From: a virus
Length of the DNA: 64,000 nt
Reading direction: 5' to 3' (one strand)
IMG/VR virus record: IMGVR_UViG_3300049846_000848
Coordinates: 1 to 64,000 of that record
In this document: piece by piece, positions 34,697-43,074 of the stretch
Layout of the letters: every line of letters starts with the position of its first letter
How positions within the stretch are numbered: position 1 is the stretch's first letter
The notes under the pieces: generated by a model
Database searches by the model: none
Told to the model about the DNA's origin: nothing
What the model saw: the letters and a program-made list of their open reading frames with translations, nothing else
Program-made: the position numbers and the translations under genes

Positions 34697-34874
34697 CGAC
34701 ACGCTAACTATCCAATGTCCAACATGCGGCGAGACTGACGAGATAACTGAATTAGCCTATCGCAATGCCGATAGACTGTGCTGTAGACACTGTAATAAAG
34801 CTACTGATAAGTCAAGATTTAAGGCCTATATAACGGACACTAATTCTAGTGAACCTGACTGGGAAATGGATTAG
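34689..34874 (+). CDS. Small zinc-ribbon protein
   Basis: 61 residues with CPTCG and CCRHC, two Cys pairs 21 residues apart, forming a zinc ribbon. I chose the ATG at 34689 (GAGGAAG upstream); an in-frame ATG at 34674 is the alternative. Possibly a nucleic-acid-binding accessory factor. Confidence 0.6.
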   Translation: MHNDTLTIQCPTCGETDEITELAYRNADRLCCRHCNKATDKSRFKAYITDTNSSEPDWEMD

Positions 34875-34896
34875 CGGCCTACTCCGGTAGGTCCGC
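34874..34896. terminator. Hairpin terminator between convergent genes
   Basis: Stem GCGG-CCTAC/GTAGG-CCGC with one bulged T and loop TCCG, followed on the + strand by TTCTCCTTCT. It overlaps the two convergent stops and could stop transcription in either direction. The T-run is imperfect. Confidence 0.55.
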
Positions 34897-35202
34897 TTCT
34901 CCTTCTGGTGCCCTTAGATTCTCTGGGGCAATTAAATCAAAATTATAGTAACAATCGTCGATTTCAAATTGTCTATCTTCTTCCGACATAACGAAGTCAG
35001 GATTCTCCCTAGTCTCTAACGCTATAGCATGATCTACTCGACCAGTACAGTACTCTAGTATCTGATCAAAATCTACCCCAGTCTCAACGTCATTATCTGA
35101 GTCTATAGTAAATGACTTAGGTACCGCCCCGTCTAGACCCTTATGCTTGACCTGGATGTTACACCCAACTACCACTAAACCTATCAACCAACTGTATTTC
35201 AT
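34879..35202 (-). CDS. Small lipoprotein
   Basis: 107 residues from the ATG at 35202 (GGAGGT upstream). Signal peptide MKYSWLIGLVVVG-C with lipobox VVGC at residues 11-14, so it would be lipidated and exported. The mature part is acidic with two further Cys. It has its own minus-strand promoter. Candidate roles are superinfection exclusion or an outer-membrane spanin partner; nothing in the sequence decides. Confidence 0.65.
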   Translation of the reverse strand: MKYSWLIGLVVVGCNIQVKHKGLDGAVPKSFTIDSDNDVETGVDFDQILEYCTGRVDHAIALETRENPDFVMSEEDRQFEIDDCYYNFDLIAPENLRAPEGEADLPE

Positions 35203-35219
35203 ACTTACCTCCATAATTA

Positions 35220-35248
35220 ATATTACTACACTTGCAAACTAAAATCAA
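35220..35248 (-). promoter_or_regulatory. Sigma70-type promoter for the lipoprotein gene
   Basis: Read on the minus strand: TTGATT (35248-35243), 17-base spacer, TAATAT (35225-35220), just upstream of GGAGGT and the ATG at 35202. Confidence 0.65.
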
Positions 35249-35294
35249 TTGATATAAACTAATCTAGACCGCCACCCAAACATAGGAGTACCCA

Positions 35295-35549
35295 ATGTCT
35301 AAAGGTAAACGAGTAGCAGCTGGATTAGTAGGATCATTACTAGTCCTAAGTATTGGATTTAACGTAAAGCAAAGCCAAGATCTTAAATCAACTAAGGAAG
35401 AGCTAGCTCAGACCCAGACTCAATTAACCGAGCTAGAGCAAGCTAGTACCCAAGTTTTCAATAACTTAATGGGATGCGCTAGTGTGATTCAGATGGCTGC
35501 GCCTCAATGTCCGATCATTAAACAAATCATAGAATCAATGAGTAAGTAA
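35295..35549 (+). CDS. Small membrane-anchored coiled-coil protein
   Basis: 84 residues: an N-terminal membrane helix (about 7-23), a coiled coil (about 28-55), then two Cys. The layout is that of an inner-membrane spanin or another anchored periplasmic helix. GGAG upstream. It lies beside, and diverges from, the lipoprotein gene. Confidence 0.55.
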   Translation: MSKGKRVAAGLVGSLLVLSIGFNVKQSQDLKSTKEELAQTQTQLTELEQASTQVFNNLMGCASVIQMAAPQCPIIKQIIESMSK

Positions 35550-35550
35550 T

Positions 35551-35883
35551 ATGAAACGTACATTGACATGGGCTATAGCCTCAGTAGCTATAGCCGGTTT
35601 ACTATATAGCGTAAATGATTATAAAAAGGTAGCTGACTTTAGGATTAAGCTAGATCACCTTAAATTTAGGCAAGGTGCTATCGTAAAGTTTAAAGTACCT
35701 AAGTTCTTCTCAGCTGTATGCCAGCCTATAGGAACAGTGGTAGCTTATGATATTGAGCTAGACGCCTATATTATAGGGGTAGGGTCAATACCAGAATTTA
35801 GTAACAATTGTCCTAATCCTCATTATATAAATGAGAGTGAGTTAACCTTAGTAAGAGATTCTATTTTGAAATTTTCAATTTAA
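35551..35883 (+). CDS. Exported or membrane-anchored hypothetical protein
   Basis: 110 residues with an N-terminal hydrophobic segment (about 6-20) and a beta-rich domain containing two Cys that could form a disulfide outside the cytoplasm. Directly follows the membrane coiled-coil gene. Confidence 0.55.
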   Translation: MKRTLTWAIASVAIAGLLYSVNDYKKVADFRIKLDHLKFRQGAIVKFKVPKFFSAVCQPIGTVVAYDIELDAYIIGVGSIPEFSNNCPNPHYINESELTLVRDSILKFSI

Positions 35884-35899
35884 CTAAACAAGGAGAAGT

Positions 35900-37951
35900 A
35901 TGTCAACCAAGTACGATGTATTCAGTAATAAGTTTTCAGAAGATATCTTTCGTCAAAAGTATTCATTGAATGGTCAGGAGACTTGGGCTGATATGTGCCG
36001 ACGAGTAGTATCGGCGGTATGCGGTCAACTGCTATCTCAGAAAGATCAAGATGAAATCTATAAGCTTATGCTGGCTAGGAAGTTTATTCCAGGCGGGCGG
36101 TATCTATATGCCTCTGGTCGAGCTAAGCATCAAGTTAATAATTGTTTCTTGTTTAGAGCTGAAGATTCGAGAGAGGGGTGGGCTGATTTAATGTCTAAGA
36201 TTACCTCTAGCCTAATGTTAGGAGGAGGTATAGGCGCTGATTACTCTAAACTTAGATATGAGGGTGCTCCTATTGCAGGTACTGGTGGAGTATCCACTGG
36301 CCCAATAAGCCTTATGAATATGGTAAATGAAGCTGGTAGACATATAATGCAAGGTGGCCAGAGAAGGTCCGCAATCTGGGGGGGTCTAAACTGGAAACAT
36401 AATGATATACCTGAATTTCTAGCATTAAAGAATTGGTCGGATGAACTAAAAGCTTTAAAAGAAAAAGACTTTAACTTCCCACTTCCTATGGAAGGAACTA
36501 ACATAAGTGTTATTTATGACACTGAGTTCTTTATAGCCATAGAGGATGAGAATCATCCACTGCATTCTAAGGCGAAAGAAGTATGGCTAGCCAACTGTAG
36601 GCAAGCATTTACTACTGCTGAGCCAGGATTCTCAATGAATTTCTTACGTGATAATGAATCACTTAGGAATGCACCAGTCTCGGCTAGGACTAGGGTACTA
36701 ACAGACAAAGGCTATGTAACAGTAGGCTCCATCGTAGGTAAAGAAGTTAGATTGTGGACTGGGGATAGATGGGCTCTAACTACGTTCAAACTTACTAAAA
36801 AGAACTCTGACCTAGTAGAAGTACACATGTCTAATGCGCTATCAATAGTATGTGACCCCGAACATCCTTTCATCATAAAGCCACATAGCGATTGCACTAA
36901 GTCTGATTTAAAGAGAATAGCAGCTGGGCAGTTAGTACCAGGAATGCTAATTAGATCCGATGCCCCCGGTAGAAATGAGTTTGATCCTGACGTAGAAGTA
37001 GTTTCAGTAGAAACTCTTGACTATAAAGAAGATGTTTACTGCTGCGATGTTGGAGTAGAGGAGCATTCCTTCATGGCTGAGGGCGTAATCATTTCAAACT
37101 GCACGGAAGTAGTATCAGAAGATGACTCCGATAAGTGTAACCTAGGTACTGCTTGGATCAATAGATTCAAGACTAAAGAAGAATTCAAGAAAGCCATACC
37201 ATTCATGGTAAAGTTTTTACTATGTGGCGGCATCTACTCAGATGTACCTACCGACAAGATAAAGGAAGTAGGTACCAAGAATAATCGTATTGGACTAGGC
37301 ATAGGCGGTATACATGAGTGGCTTATCACTAGGGGTATGGATTACGAGGTTACTCCAGAGCTACATAAGTGGCTTAAAGTGTATGAAGATGAGTCTACTG
37401 CTAGCGCCTACATATTTGCTAAGGAACTGGGAGTATCTATCCCTAAAGGAGTTAGAGCTATCGCACCTACTGGCACCATAGGGATTATGGCTGAGACTAC
37501 CACTGGAATCGAACCACTATTCTGCAAGGCATACAAGCGACGCTATTTAGAAGGATCTAGTTGGAAACATCAATACGTAGTAGACGGTATGGTTAAGCGC
37601 TTATTAGATCAAGGCGTAGCATTATGCGATATTAAAGATAGCTATGATCTTACATTCAAGCAGCGCGTTAAGTTTCAAGCTGACGTACAGAGTTACGTAG
37701 ACATGGCCATATCATCCACATGTAATATGCCAGCATGGGGTTCTGAGACTAATAATGAGAAGACACTTGAATCTAATGCTAAAATACTGCTAAAGTATGC
37801 TAAGCGACTCCGAGGCTTTACTGTCTATCCTGATGGGTGTCGAGGCGGTCAACCCCTAACTAGAGTATCCTTAGAGGAAGCATTAGAGTATGAGGGTACA
37901 GTATTTGAAGAGACTGAAAATAAATGCCTTAATGGCGTATGCGGATTATAG
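35900..37951 (+). CDS. nrdJ: Class II (B12-dependent) ribonucleotide reductase NrdJ, interrupted by a mini-intein
   Basis: 683 residues, of which 259-400 are an intein; the spliced enzyme would be 541 residues. Extein features: VNNCFLF (redox Cys near 82), GGQRRSAIWGG, the active-site NxCxE motif split as N257-A258 and C401-T-E403, CNLGTAW, PTGTIGIMAETTTGIEP near 523-539, and a C-terminal CLNGVC pair for re-reduction. No small subunit or activase gene is near, which fits the cobalamin class. It makes dNTP precursors with the dUTPase, deaminase and dNMP kinase of this phage. GGAG upstream of the ATG. Confidence 0.9.
   Translation: MSTKYDVFSNKFSEDIFRQKYSLNGQETWADMCRRVVSAVCGQLLSQKDQDEIYKLMLARKFIPGGRYLYASGRAKHQVNNCFLFRAEDSREGWADLMSKITSSLMLGGGIGADYSKLRYEGAPIAGTGGVSTGPISLMNMVNEAGRHIMQGGQRRSAIWGGLNWKHNDIPEFLALKNWSDELKALKEKDFNFPLPMEGTNISVIYDTEFFIAIEDENHPLHSKAKEVWLANCRQAFTTAEPGFSMNFLRDNESLRNAPVSARTRVLTDKGYVTVGSIVGKEVRLWTGDRWALTTFKLTKKNSDLVEVHMSNALSIVCDPEHPFIIKPHSDCTKSDLKRIAAGQLVPGMLIRSDAPGRNEFDPDVEVVSVETLDYKEDVYCCDVGVEEHSFMAEGVIISNCTEVVSEDDSDKCNLGTAWINRFKTKEEFKKAIPFMVKFLLCGGIYSDVPTDKIKEVGTKNNRIGLGIGGIHEWLITRGMDYEVTPELHKWLKVYEDESTASAYIFAKELGVSIPKGVRAIAPTGTIGIMAETTTGIEPLFCKAYKRRYLEGSSWKHQYVVDGMVKRLLDQGVALCDIKDSYDLTFKQRVKFQADVQSYVDMAISSTCNMPAWGSETNNEKTLESNAKILLKYAKRLRGFTVYPDGCRGGQPLTRVSLEEALEYEGTVFEETENKCLNGVCGL
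36674..37099 (+). other. Mini-intein inside nrdJ (142 residues, no homing endonuclease)
   Basis: Block A: PVSARTRVLTDKGYVTVGSI. Block B-like: IVCDPEHPF with the conserved His. Block F: DVYCCDVGVEEHSF. Block G: GVIISN followed by the +1 Cys. Its first residue is Pro rather than Cys/Ser/Ala, and the residue before the terminal Asn is Ser rather than His. Cys replaces the usual Asp in block F. Pro1 and a block F Cys are features described for class 3 inteins, but the Trp and Thr of their WCT set are not seen. The edges are fixed by the NxCxE motif of the host enzyme. Confidence 0.85.
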
Positions 37952-37960
37952 GAGGACAAT

Positions 37961-38485
37961 ATGGCTAAGAAGTTTAAAACCAAAGAAGGTCAAGATGTAC
38001 CGATGGACCAAGAAGGTAGACCTCTAATTCCTAGCGGACTCTTTATATCTAGAGGTCAGTTACCAGTCAAAGCATTAGTAGCTAACGCTAAGCTACCAAC
38101 CAGAGCGCACCCAAATGATGCAGGCTTAGACCTATACGCTCACTCCGAGACTAAAGACCCACAAGGTCGCTTCGTTGAATACGATACCGGCATAGCTGTA
38201 GCCATCCCAGAAGGATATGTCGGATTACTCTGCCCTAGGTCATCTATATCTAACACTTCACTAATGCTGCGTAACCATGTAGGCATACTCGATTCAGGTT
38301 ATCAAGGTCCGATAACCTTTCGATTCAAGCGCCTACCTGATTGTAAAGGATTACACTTCTATAACATAGGTGATCGCATTGGCCAGCTAGTCATAGTTCC
38401 TATCCTACTATTAGATCCGGTATTCGTGGATGAGCTACCTCAATCAGATAGAGGTAAGGGTGGCTACGGATCTACCGGGGTGTAG
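37961..38485 (+). CDS. dut: dUTPase
   Basis: 174 residues with all five trimeric dUTPase motifs: DAGLDLY, PRSS, GILDSGYQGP, GDRIGQLV and the C-terminal RGKGGYGSTG. An N-terminal extension of about 45 residues is unusual for the family. It hydrolyses dUTP to dUMP, keeping uracil out of phage DNA and feeding dTMP synthesis. It directly follows nrdJ with AGGAGG. Confidence 0.95.
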   Translation: MAKKFKTKEGQDVPMDQEGRPLIPSGLFISRGQLPVKALVANAKLPTRAHPNDAGLDLYAHSETKDPQGRFVEYDTGIAVAIPEGYVGLLCPRSSISNTSLMLRNHVGILDSGYQGPITFRFKRLPDCKGLHFYNIGDRIGQLVIVPILLLDPVFVDELPQSDRGKGGYGSTGV

Positions 38486-38486
38486 C

Positions 38487-38921
38487 ATGCGAGCACCAGG
38501 ATATCAAGGTATGCGCAGCTCCCATAGCGGTCCGGTCTATGATTTTTATGGGGATTTACAAAACGTACCATCATGGCGTATCAATGCCAAAGGCCTAATC
38601 TCAATAGCTGTAATGGACGCGGATGATAAGATACAGCTGGATGAGGTTACGTTAGATGAACTTAAGATGGTAGACGCTGTCCTACCCTGGTGGTTCCAAG
38701 ATGAAATCCCAGGATCAACCGACCCTAATGACCACGATCGTTTCAAGCATAACGTATGCTCTAATCCGGTATGGCATGATATGAAGAAGATCGTATATTT
38801 CAACATCCCTTATTTAGAATGTGATAGATGTGGATTTTGTCCTGATTTAGATCAGCATAAACCTAGATACAAGAAAGCTTATTTAGACTGGGTGGAGTAT
38901 TATGGCCATAAAAAAACCTAA
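38487..38921 (+). CDS. Hypothetical protein with CDRCGFC motif
   Basis: 144 residues from the ATG at 38487, right after the dUTPase stop; an in-frame ATG at 38430 would lie inside that gene. A C-terminal CDRCGFC and nearby His residues may bind metal. Unknown role. Confidence 0.6.
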   Translation: MRAPGYQGMRSSHSGPVYDFYGDLQNVPSWRINAKGLISIAVMDADDKIQLDEVTLDELKMVDAVLPWWFQDEIPGSTDPNDHDRFKHNVCSNPVWHDMKKIVYFNIPYLECDRCGFCPDLDQHKPRYKKAYLDWVEYYGHKKT

Positions 38922-39294
38922 GAAGCCTATATTTCCTAAGCGCATACCTCCGGTAATACGCTACTATCCTGGACGTAGTCAAGGAATCTATACGCTTAAG
39001 TCCACGTTCATCAACATGTCTACCGCTACCGCAATAGTTTTAGCTGACCCTACCGCCCGTATCATAAACACTAAGACCAAGAAAGAAGTTACCTGGGACG
39101 TAATCAATCGCACCTTACCACGTATTATCGGATCGTTATCTAATAAACGAAGTTTGTTACGTGAAATTATTGCTTTACTTGTAACAAAAGGACGCTATAC
39201 TAATGGAAGGATGGTTAGCGAGGTGTTAACCGAACTAGCCAAGACACTAGAGGATATCAATGACCGCACAAGAACTAAAAGACCTACTAACTAA
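38902..39294 (+). CDS. Small basic hypothetical protein
   Basis: 130 residues, Lys/Pro-rich at the N-terminus and helical later, possibly nucleic-acid binding. GGAG upstream; overlaps both neighbours. Confidence 0.6.
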   Translation: MAIKKPKKPIFPKRIPPVIRYYPGRSQGIYTLKSTFINMSTATAIVLADPTARIINTKTKKEVTWDVINRTLPRIIGSLSNKRSLLREIIALLVTKGRYTNGRMVSEVLTELAKTLEDINDRTRTKRPTN

Positions 39295-39445
39295 ATATAT
39301 GCTCTACTTATTGATACTCTCTACTATCAGCGTAGCATTAACTTCAATCTTATACGTACATAGGAAGACTGCTTATATAGACTTCATATCAAACGAGCTA
39401 CTAAGAGACTATCCATGCAGTCCAGTCACTAAGGAGTCTAAATGA
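39260..39445 (+). CDS. Small membrane protein
   Basis: 61 residues with one transmembrane helix (about 14-31). GAGG upstream and overlaps with both neighbours support translation. Unknown. Confidence 0.6.
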   Translation: MTAQELKDLLTKYMLYLLILSTISVALTSILYVHRKTAYIDFISNELLRDYPCSPVTKESK

Positions 39446-39678
39446 GCGCCGATACTCTAATCAAACTATGTGTAGCTAAAGGTTATTCTATAACTATAAA
39501 GAACTACGTGACCGAAGCTCCATTTAAGATTGACCCATTCGTAGGTGTCTTTATAGACACTAAAGGCCAGCTAAAGCAGCCTACCGCAGGCTTTCAGATC
39601 TACGCCGGTACATTGGATGAGGCTATATCGGATGCCTCTAGGGTACTATTTGAAGCATCCAGAGGGGAGGTAGTTTAA
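39442..39678 (+). CDS. Small hypothetical alpha/beta protein
   Basis: 78 residues, no motif. AAGGAG precedes the ATG, which overlaps the previous stop; the next gene follows at once, making an operon with the dCMP deaminase. Confidence 0.6.
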   Translation: MSADTLIKLCVAKGYSITIKNYVTEAPFKIDPFVGVFIDTKGQLKQPTAGFQIYAGTLDEAISDASRVLFEASRGEVV

Positions 39679-40167
39679 ATGAATCTAGACGCCCAGATCA
39701 AATGGCATACCTTAGCTAGATGTTACGCTGATATGTTCTCCCAGGACCCAGACACCAGGGTAGGATGCGCTATTATAAGCCCATCTAACCGCCTTATATC
39801 ACTCGGAACTAATAACCCAGTATCCACCCTAGGGAGACGTGAGGACTGCCGCCATAAGCCATTAAAATATGGAGTCACGACCCATGCAGAAGCAGCTGCC
39901 ATCCTAGAAGCCAAGCGAGACTTAACTGGATGCTCCGCCGTTATGACCGACGCACCCTGCTCTAACTGCCTAAGATTACTATTAGAATCAAACATCTATC
40001 GCATCTACTACGGTACAGCTGAGATCATGCTAACTAGATCTACCACCGATGACCGGATAGCCTGCCGTCACATGCTCACCAATACTTACGAAGACATCAC
40101 TTGTACCAACATATTCACCCAACATCACTATGCTGCCGAGTTACATCAGTCCCTAAACCAAGGATAG
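39679..40167 (+). CDS. Deoxycytidylate deaminase family protein
   Basis: 162 residues. Zinc motifs THAEAAAILEA and DAPCSNCLRLLLE, giving His-Glu and two Cys, mark a cytidine/dCMP deaminase. It would convert dCMP to dUMP for dTTP synthesis. A DPDTRVGCAI segment near residue 23 is typical of dCMP deaminases. Confidence 0.85.
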   Translation: MNLDAQIKWHTLARCYADMFSQDPDTRVGCAIISPSNRLISLGTNNPVSTLGRREDCRHKPLKYGVTTHAEAAAILEAKRDLTGCSAVMTDAPCSNCLRLLLESNIYRIYYGTAEIMLTRSTTDDRIACRHMLTNTYEDITCTNIFTQHHYAAELHQSLNQG

Positions 40168-40169
40168 CT

Positions 40170-40559
40170 ATGGGCAAGACCCGCCGCTCCTCTCGTGATC
40201 TAGATGACCTAAAAGCTTTAAAAGAGAAGAACTCGCGTCTCAACCAAGAGAACCGCCAACTTAGACGTGAAATCAGTAACTTACGAAAACAACTATCCCA
40301 ACTAGACATAGACCGCCGATATGATGTACAAGATCTAATCCTAGCTCATGACCAAGAACTATCTGAGCGTCAGTCACATAAGGCCCTAATAGCTAAATGG
40401 TCATGTCACCAATGCGGTAGAGGAACTTTAATCCTACATATACTAAACATACCTGGAGGCTCCCGCTACTACCGTCACTGTAACCTATGTCCGCATCGAA
40501 CACCCCTACAACCATATACAAAAGATGTTGAAGGAGTGTTAGAGTCTGATCTAAGATAA
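40170..40559 (+). CDS. Coiled-coil zinc-ribbon protein
   Basis: 129 residues from the ATG at 40170. A coiled coil (about 8-50) is followed by CHQCG and CNLCPH, two pairs forming a zinc ribbon. Possibly a nucleic-acid-binding regulator. Last gene before a promoter-bearing gap. Confidence 0.6.
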   Translation: MGKTRRSSRDLDDLKALKEKNSRLNQENRQLRREISNLRKQLSQLDIDRRYDVQDLILAHDQELSERQSHKALIAKWSCHQCGRGTLILHILNIPGGSRYYRHCNLCPHRTPLQPYTKDVEGVLESDLR

Positions 40560-40666
40560 TAAACTTTACTAATCAGTAAAGAAGTTAAGGCCTTAAAATT
40601 TACTATTAGTAAAGAATGACTCTAACTACTTGAAATCACATTCATTATTTAGACTTAACTTTTAGC

Positions 40667-40694
40667 TTGTCTTATGGATATTTTCTGATAATAT
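40667..40694 (+). promoter_or_regulatory. Sigma70-type promoter
   Basis: TTGTCT (40667-40672), 16-base spacer, TAATAT (40689-40694). It leads the accessory small-gene block, whose first gene has GGGAGGT. Confidence 0.5.
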
Positions 40695-40716
40695 GATCTA
40701 TATCAGGGAGGTGCCA

Positions 40717-41205
40717 ATGAGAAATTTAATAAATAAATTACTTAAAGTTATAGGCGCTACTCTAGTAGATAACTCTTATTCTAAAGAGAAAGAAAAATAC
40801 AATATAGTAAAGTCACTATCTCTGACTTTAGATACAGCGGACCTTGATCTTATCTCTATAGCTAATAGAGAGCTTGAACTAGAGAAGCAACTACTTGAAT
40901 TAGCTAAAGATAGACAAAGATTAAATGAACTAAAACTAAAGATAGAACGTCATATAACTAGACTAGCTAAAGAACATGGACTTATATCAGATACTGACGT
41001 ACTTAAAGTAAAGGGCTCTAGAGAAGCGTACAACACTGTATCACGAGTACCCTTAGACTGTACTTATAAATTTAATGCTAAAGTAATCTCTCGCAGTCAA
41101 GAGACTGAAGCTAGACTACAGGAGCAAGCCGATAGACACGACCAAGCTACTAAGGCTAAGGTAGTTGCTCCGACGGATAACTTTTACGTTAAGGCTAAAG
41201 CATAA
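40717..41205 (+). CDS. Helical coiled-coil hypothetical protein
   Basis: 162 residues from the ATG at 40717, after GGGAGGT; the ATG at 40693 lies in the promoter. The central part is a Leu/Glu/Lys-rich coiled coil. Unknown. Confidence 0.65.
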   Translation: MRNLINKLLKVIGATLVDNSYSKEKEKYNIVKSLSLTLDTADLDLISIANRELELEKQLLELAKDRQRLNELKLKIERHITRLAKEHGLISDTDVLKVKGSREAYNTVSRVPLDCTYKFNAKVISRSQETEARLQEQADRHDQATKAKVVAPTDNFYVKAKA

Positions 41206-41217
41206 TAGGAGGACTAT

Positions 41218-41520
41218 ATGGAACGACGATCAGACTTCGCCTTAAGACAAGCCAGATTCATGCATGAGCTTATGGTAGCAGAACCTATAGATCCTATTTA
41301 CAACAAGAGATTAGCCGAGGAAGGACGTAGACTGGTAGAGCTACATGCCATCTTAAAGGTCAAAGAAGACCGTAACGAAGATACTACCGCAGTATTGAAT
41401 CTAAATGATATAGGTGATATAGTAACTAAGGAGCATCCTTTAGCTATAGAGGAGGCTAAACATAACCCTAGATACGCTAAACCAGTAAGTTATGGGCGTA
41501 TCAAATTAGGATGGAGGTAG
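41218..41520 (+). CDS. Small helical hypothetical protein
   Basis: 100 residues, charged and helical. AGGAGG before the ATG and AGGAGG-coupled spacing to the preceding gene support it. Unknown. Confidence 0.65.
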   Translation: MERRSDFALRQARFMHELMVAEPIDPIYNKRLAEEGRRLVELHAILKVKEDRNEDTTAVLNLNDIGDIVTKEHPLAIEEAKHNPRYAKPVSYGRIKLGWR

Positions 41521-41522
41521 TT

Positions 41523-41630
41523 ATGAACGAGTTAATTGAGTATGCCACTTTGATAGTAATATTCTTTATATTACCAGCGGCTATAGGCTATGCCATAGAA
41601 TACCGCGAAGAACCACCTAAGGACATATAA
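41523..41630 (+). CDS. Tiny membrane protein (35 residues)
   Basis: One hydrophobic helix (about 8-24) and a short charged tail ending PPKDI. GGAGGT lies before the ATG. First of four tiny membrane-protein genes in a row. Confidence 0.6.
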   Translation: MNELIEYATLIVIFFILPAAIGYAIEYREEPPKDI

Positions 41631-41633
41631 CTT

Positions 41634-41741
41634 ATGACTCTAACTGATTTCACGATATTGTATTTTGCACTGACTATGGCTATAGGATTCGTCTTATGGT
41701 CTATAGTCCAGTCGGGAGATAGCCCGGATGATTGGGATTAA
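41634..41741 (+). CDS. Tiny membrane protein (35 residues)
   Basis: One hydrophobic helix (about 7-25) and an acidic tail. Starts three bases after the previous stop with no clear binding site, so translation may be coupled. Confidence 0.5.
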   Translation: MTLTDFTILYFALTMAIGFVLWSIVQSGDSPDDWD

Positions 41742-41744
41742 GGC

Positions 41745-41894
41745 ATGAACCAGTTAGAAGCTTTAACCATAGGAATCACCGCATTAGGGGCTATCGCTTG
41801 TGGTATGGGGTTGACTATGGCTGAGCCTATGGTTATGCTAGGGTTAGCGATGGTATCGTTATGGGTCATTATAGAGGTTATAATAGCGTTATAA
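41745..41894 (+). CDS. Tiny membrane protein (49 residues)
   Basis: Two hydrophobic helices separated by a short TMAEP turn. Three bases after the preceding stop. Possibly a small membrane-active protein. Confidence 0.5.
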   Translation: MNQLEALTIGITALGAIACGMGLTMAEPMVMLGLAMVSLWVIIEVIIAL

Positions 41895-41907
41895 AGGAAG
41901 ATGCCAC

Positions 41908-42051
41908 ATGAAAGCTAAACTACTAAGAACCACCAAAGACATAGCCCTATTGACTGGATCAGCTATAGCTATGGTAGGGCTACTATACGTAGCATTTGAA
42001 CATCCAGTAGAGGCTATCTTAGCCATAGCTTTAATAGCGGGGGGATTATGA
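41908..42051 (+). CDS. Tiny membrane protein (47 residues)
   Basis: A basic N-terminus and two hydrophobic stretches. AAGGAAG lies 8 bases upstream. Stop overlaps the next start as ATGA. Confidence 0.55.
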   Translation: MKAKLLRTTKDIALLTGSAIAMVGLLYVAFEHPVEAILAIALIAGGL

Positions 42052-42239
42052 CCCTAAAACTACTAAAGCCTAAACCAGGATACTACTATAGCCCAGTATC
42101 AGATCAACTAGCTATCATATACCCCGATAATAGGGTAGAATTGATATGGCGTAGCGAAGGGTCACAGCATACCCGCATGACTACTTACTGGTTTATGCGG
42201 TCTATAGTAGCTGGATGGGAATATATAGGTGGATTATGA
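42048..42239 (+). CDS. Small hypothetical protein
   Basis: 63 residues, Tyr/Trp-rich, beta-like. Coupled to neighbours by ATGA overlaps at both ends. Confidence 0.6.
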   Translation: MTLKLLKPKPGYYYSPVSDQLAIIYPDNRVELIWRSEGSQHTRMTTYWFMRSIVAGWEYIGGL

Positions 42240-42592
42240 CCTCACCTACTACCCCAGAACTCTCCATACGCATCATACCAGGCCACAAGAACCCTAATAA
42301 GCACTCGGCTCTACCGTGGCGATGGACTCTCCTAGGTATCCATGACGAGGTAGTAGCTGAGTCACCCGAGTATCCTAGCCTATTTGAATGCACGGTATAT
42401 GCTAAGACATTCATCTTTAATATGAATAATCCTATACTTATCAAGAACTTAGACCCTAAACTAGAGAAGCGATATGGCTCACCTATGAACCGAGTTGACG
42501 ACTACTTCAACCACCTATATGATGAAGTAGTAAGAGAGCGAGGGGTGCCTACAGTTAGACCTAAGCTAGGAGTAGTACGTAATGAAGATTAG
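42236..42592 (+). CDS. Hypothetical protein
   Basis: 118 residues from the ATG at 42236 (AGGTGG upstream, ATGA overlap). An N-terminal beta-like part with WRWTLLG and a helical C-terminus. Unknown. Confidence 0.6.
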   Translation: MTSPTTPELSIRIIPGHKNPNKHSALPWRWTLLGIHDEVVAESPEYPSLFECTVYAKTFIFNMNNPILIKNLDPKLEKRYGSPMNRVDDYFNHLYDEVVRERGVPTVRPKLGVVRNED

Positions 42593-42791
42593 TATATGGC
42601 CTTATAAGTCTATGATAACACAAGGACGCCTTAGAGGCTGGATGATTCAGTACGTCTGGATCAATGGGATAATCCTAGGTAGATACTTTAGCTACCGCAT
42701 CCCACTGTACCCTACCTCTAAGCTCAGTAAAGAAGTAATGTTAAGACTCGATGAGACCATAGAGCGTATCAACGCATTAGGAAAGGACTAA
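42582..42791 (+). CDS. Small hypothetical protein
   Basis: 69 residues, aromatic-rich beta part plus C-terminal helix. Overlaps the previous gene by 11 bases; GTACGTAATG context lacks a clear binding site. Confidence 0.55.
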   Translation: MKISIWPYKSMITQGRLRGWMIQYVWINGIILGRYFSYRIPLYPTSKLSKEVMLRLDETIERINALGKD

Positions 42792-42794
42792 TAT

Positions 42795-43007
42795 ATGGCT
42801 AAGAAGACTAAAACCAAGAAGAAGACTAAGACCCTAAAGAAGGTAGGCTACTCCGAGGTATGGTACTTTACCACCTCTGACCGCCTAGTCATGGTTAACA
42901 TAGGCTTTGGCATCTATAGGTCTAAGACTAATCCAGACTTAGTAGAGGTCAGTGCTATGGATGGTGACCGTAGGATGGGCTATCTACGTGTTTATAGAGG
43001 TCATTAA
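42795..43007 (+). CDS. Small basic protein
   Basis: 70 residues with a Lys/Thr repeat N-terminus (KKTKTKKKTKTLKK) and a beta-rich remainder; likely nucleic-acid binding by charge only. Confidence 0.55.
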   Translation: MAKKTKTKKKTKTLKKVGYSEVWYFTTSDRLVMVNIGFGIYRSKTNPDLVEVSAMDGDRRMGYLRVYRGH

Positions 43008-43074
43008 GGGGCTATAGACTATTGATTGGTGGTATGCTACGATAGCTATATGAACTTAAACGGGGAGGTAAGTA

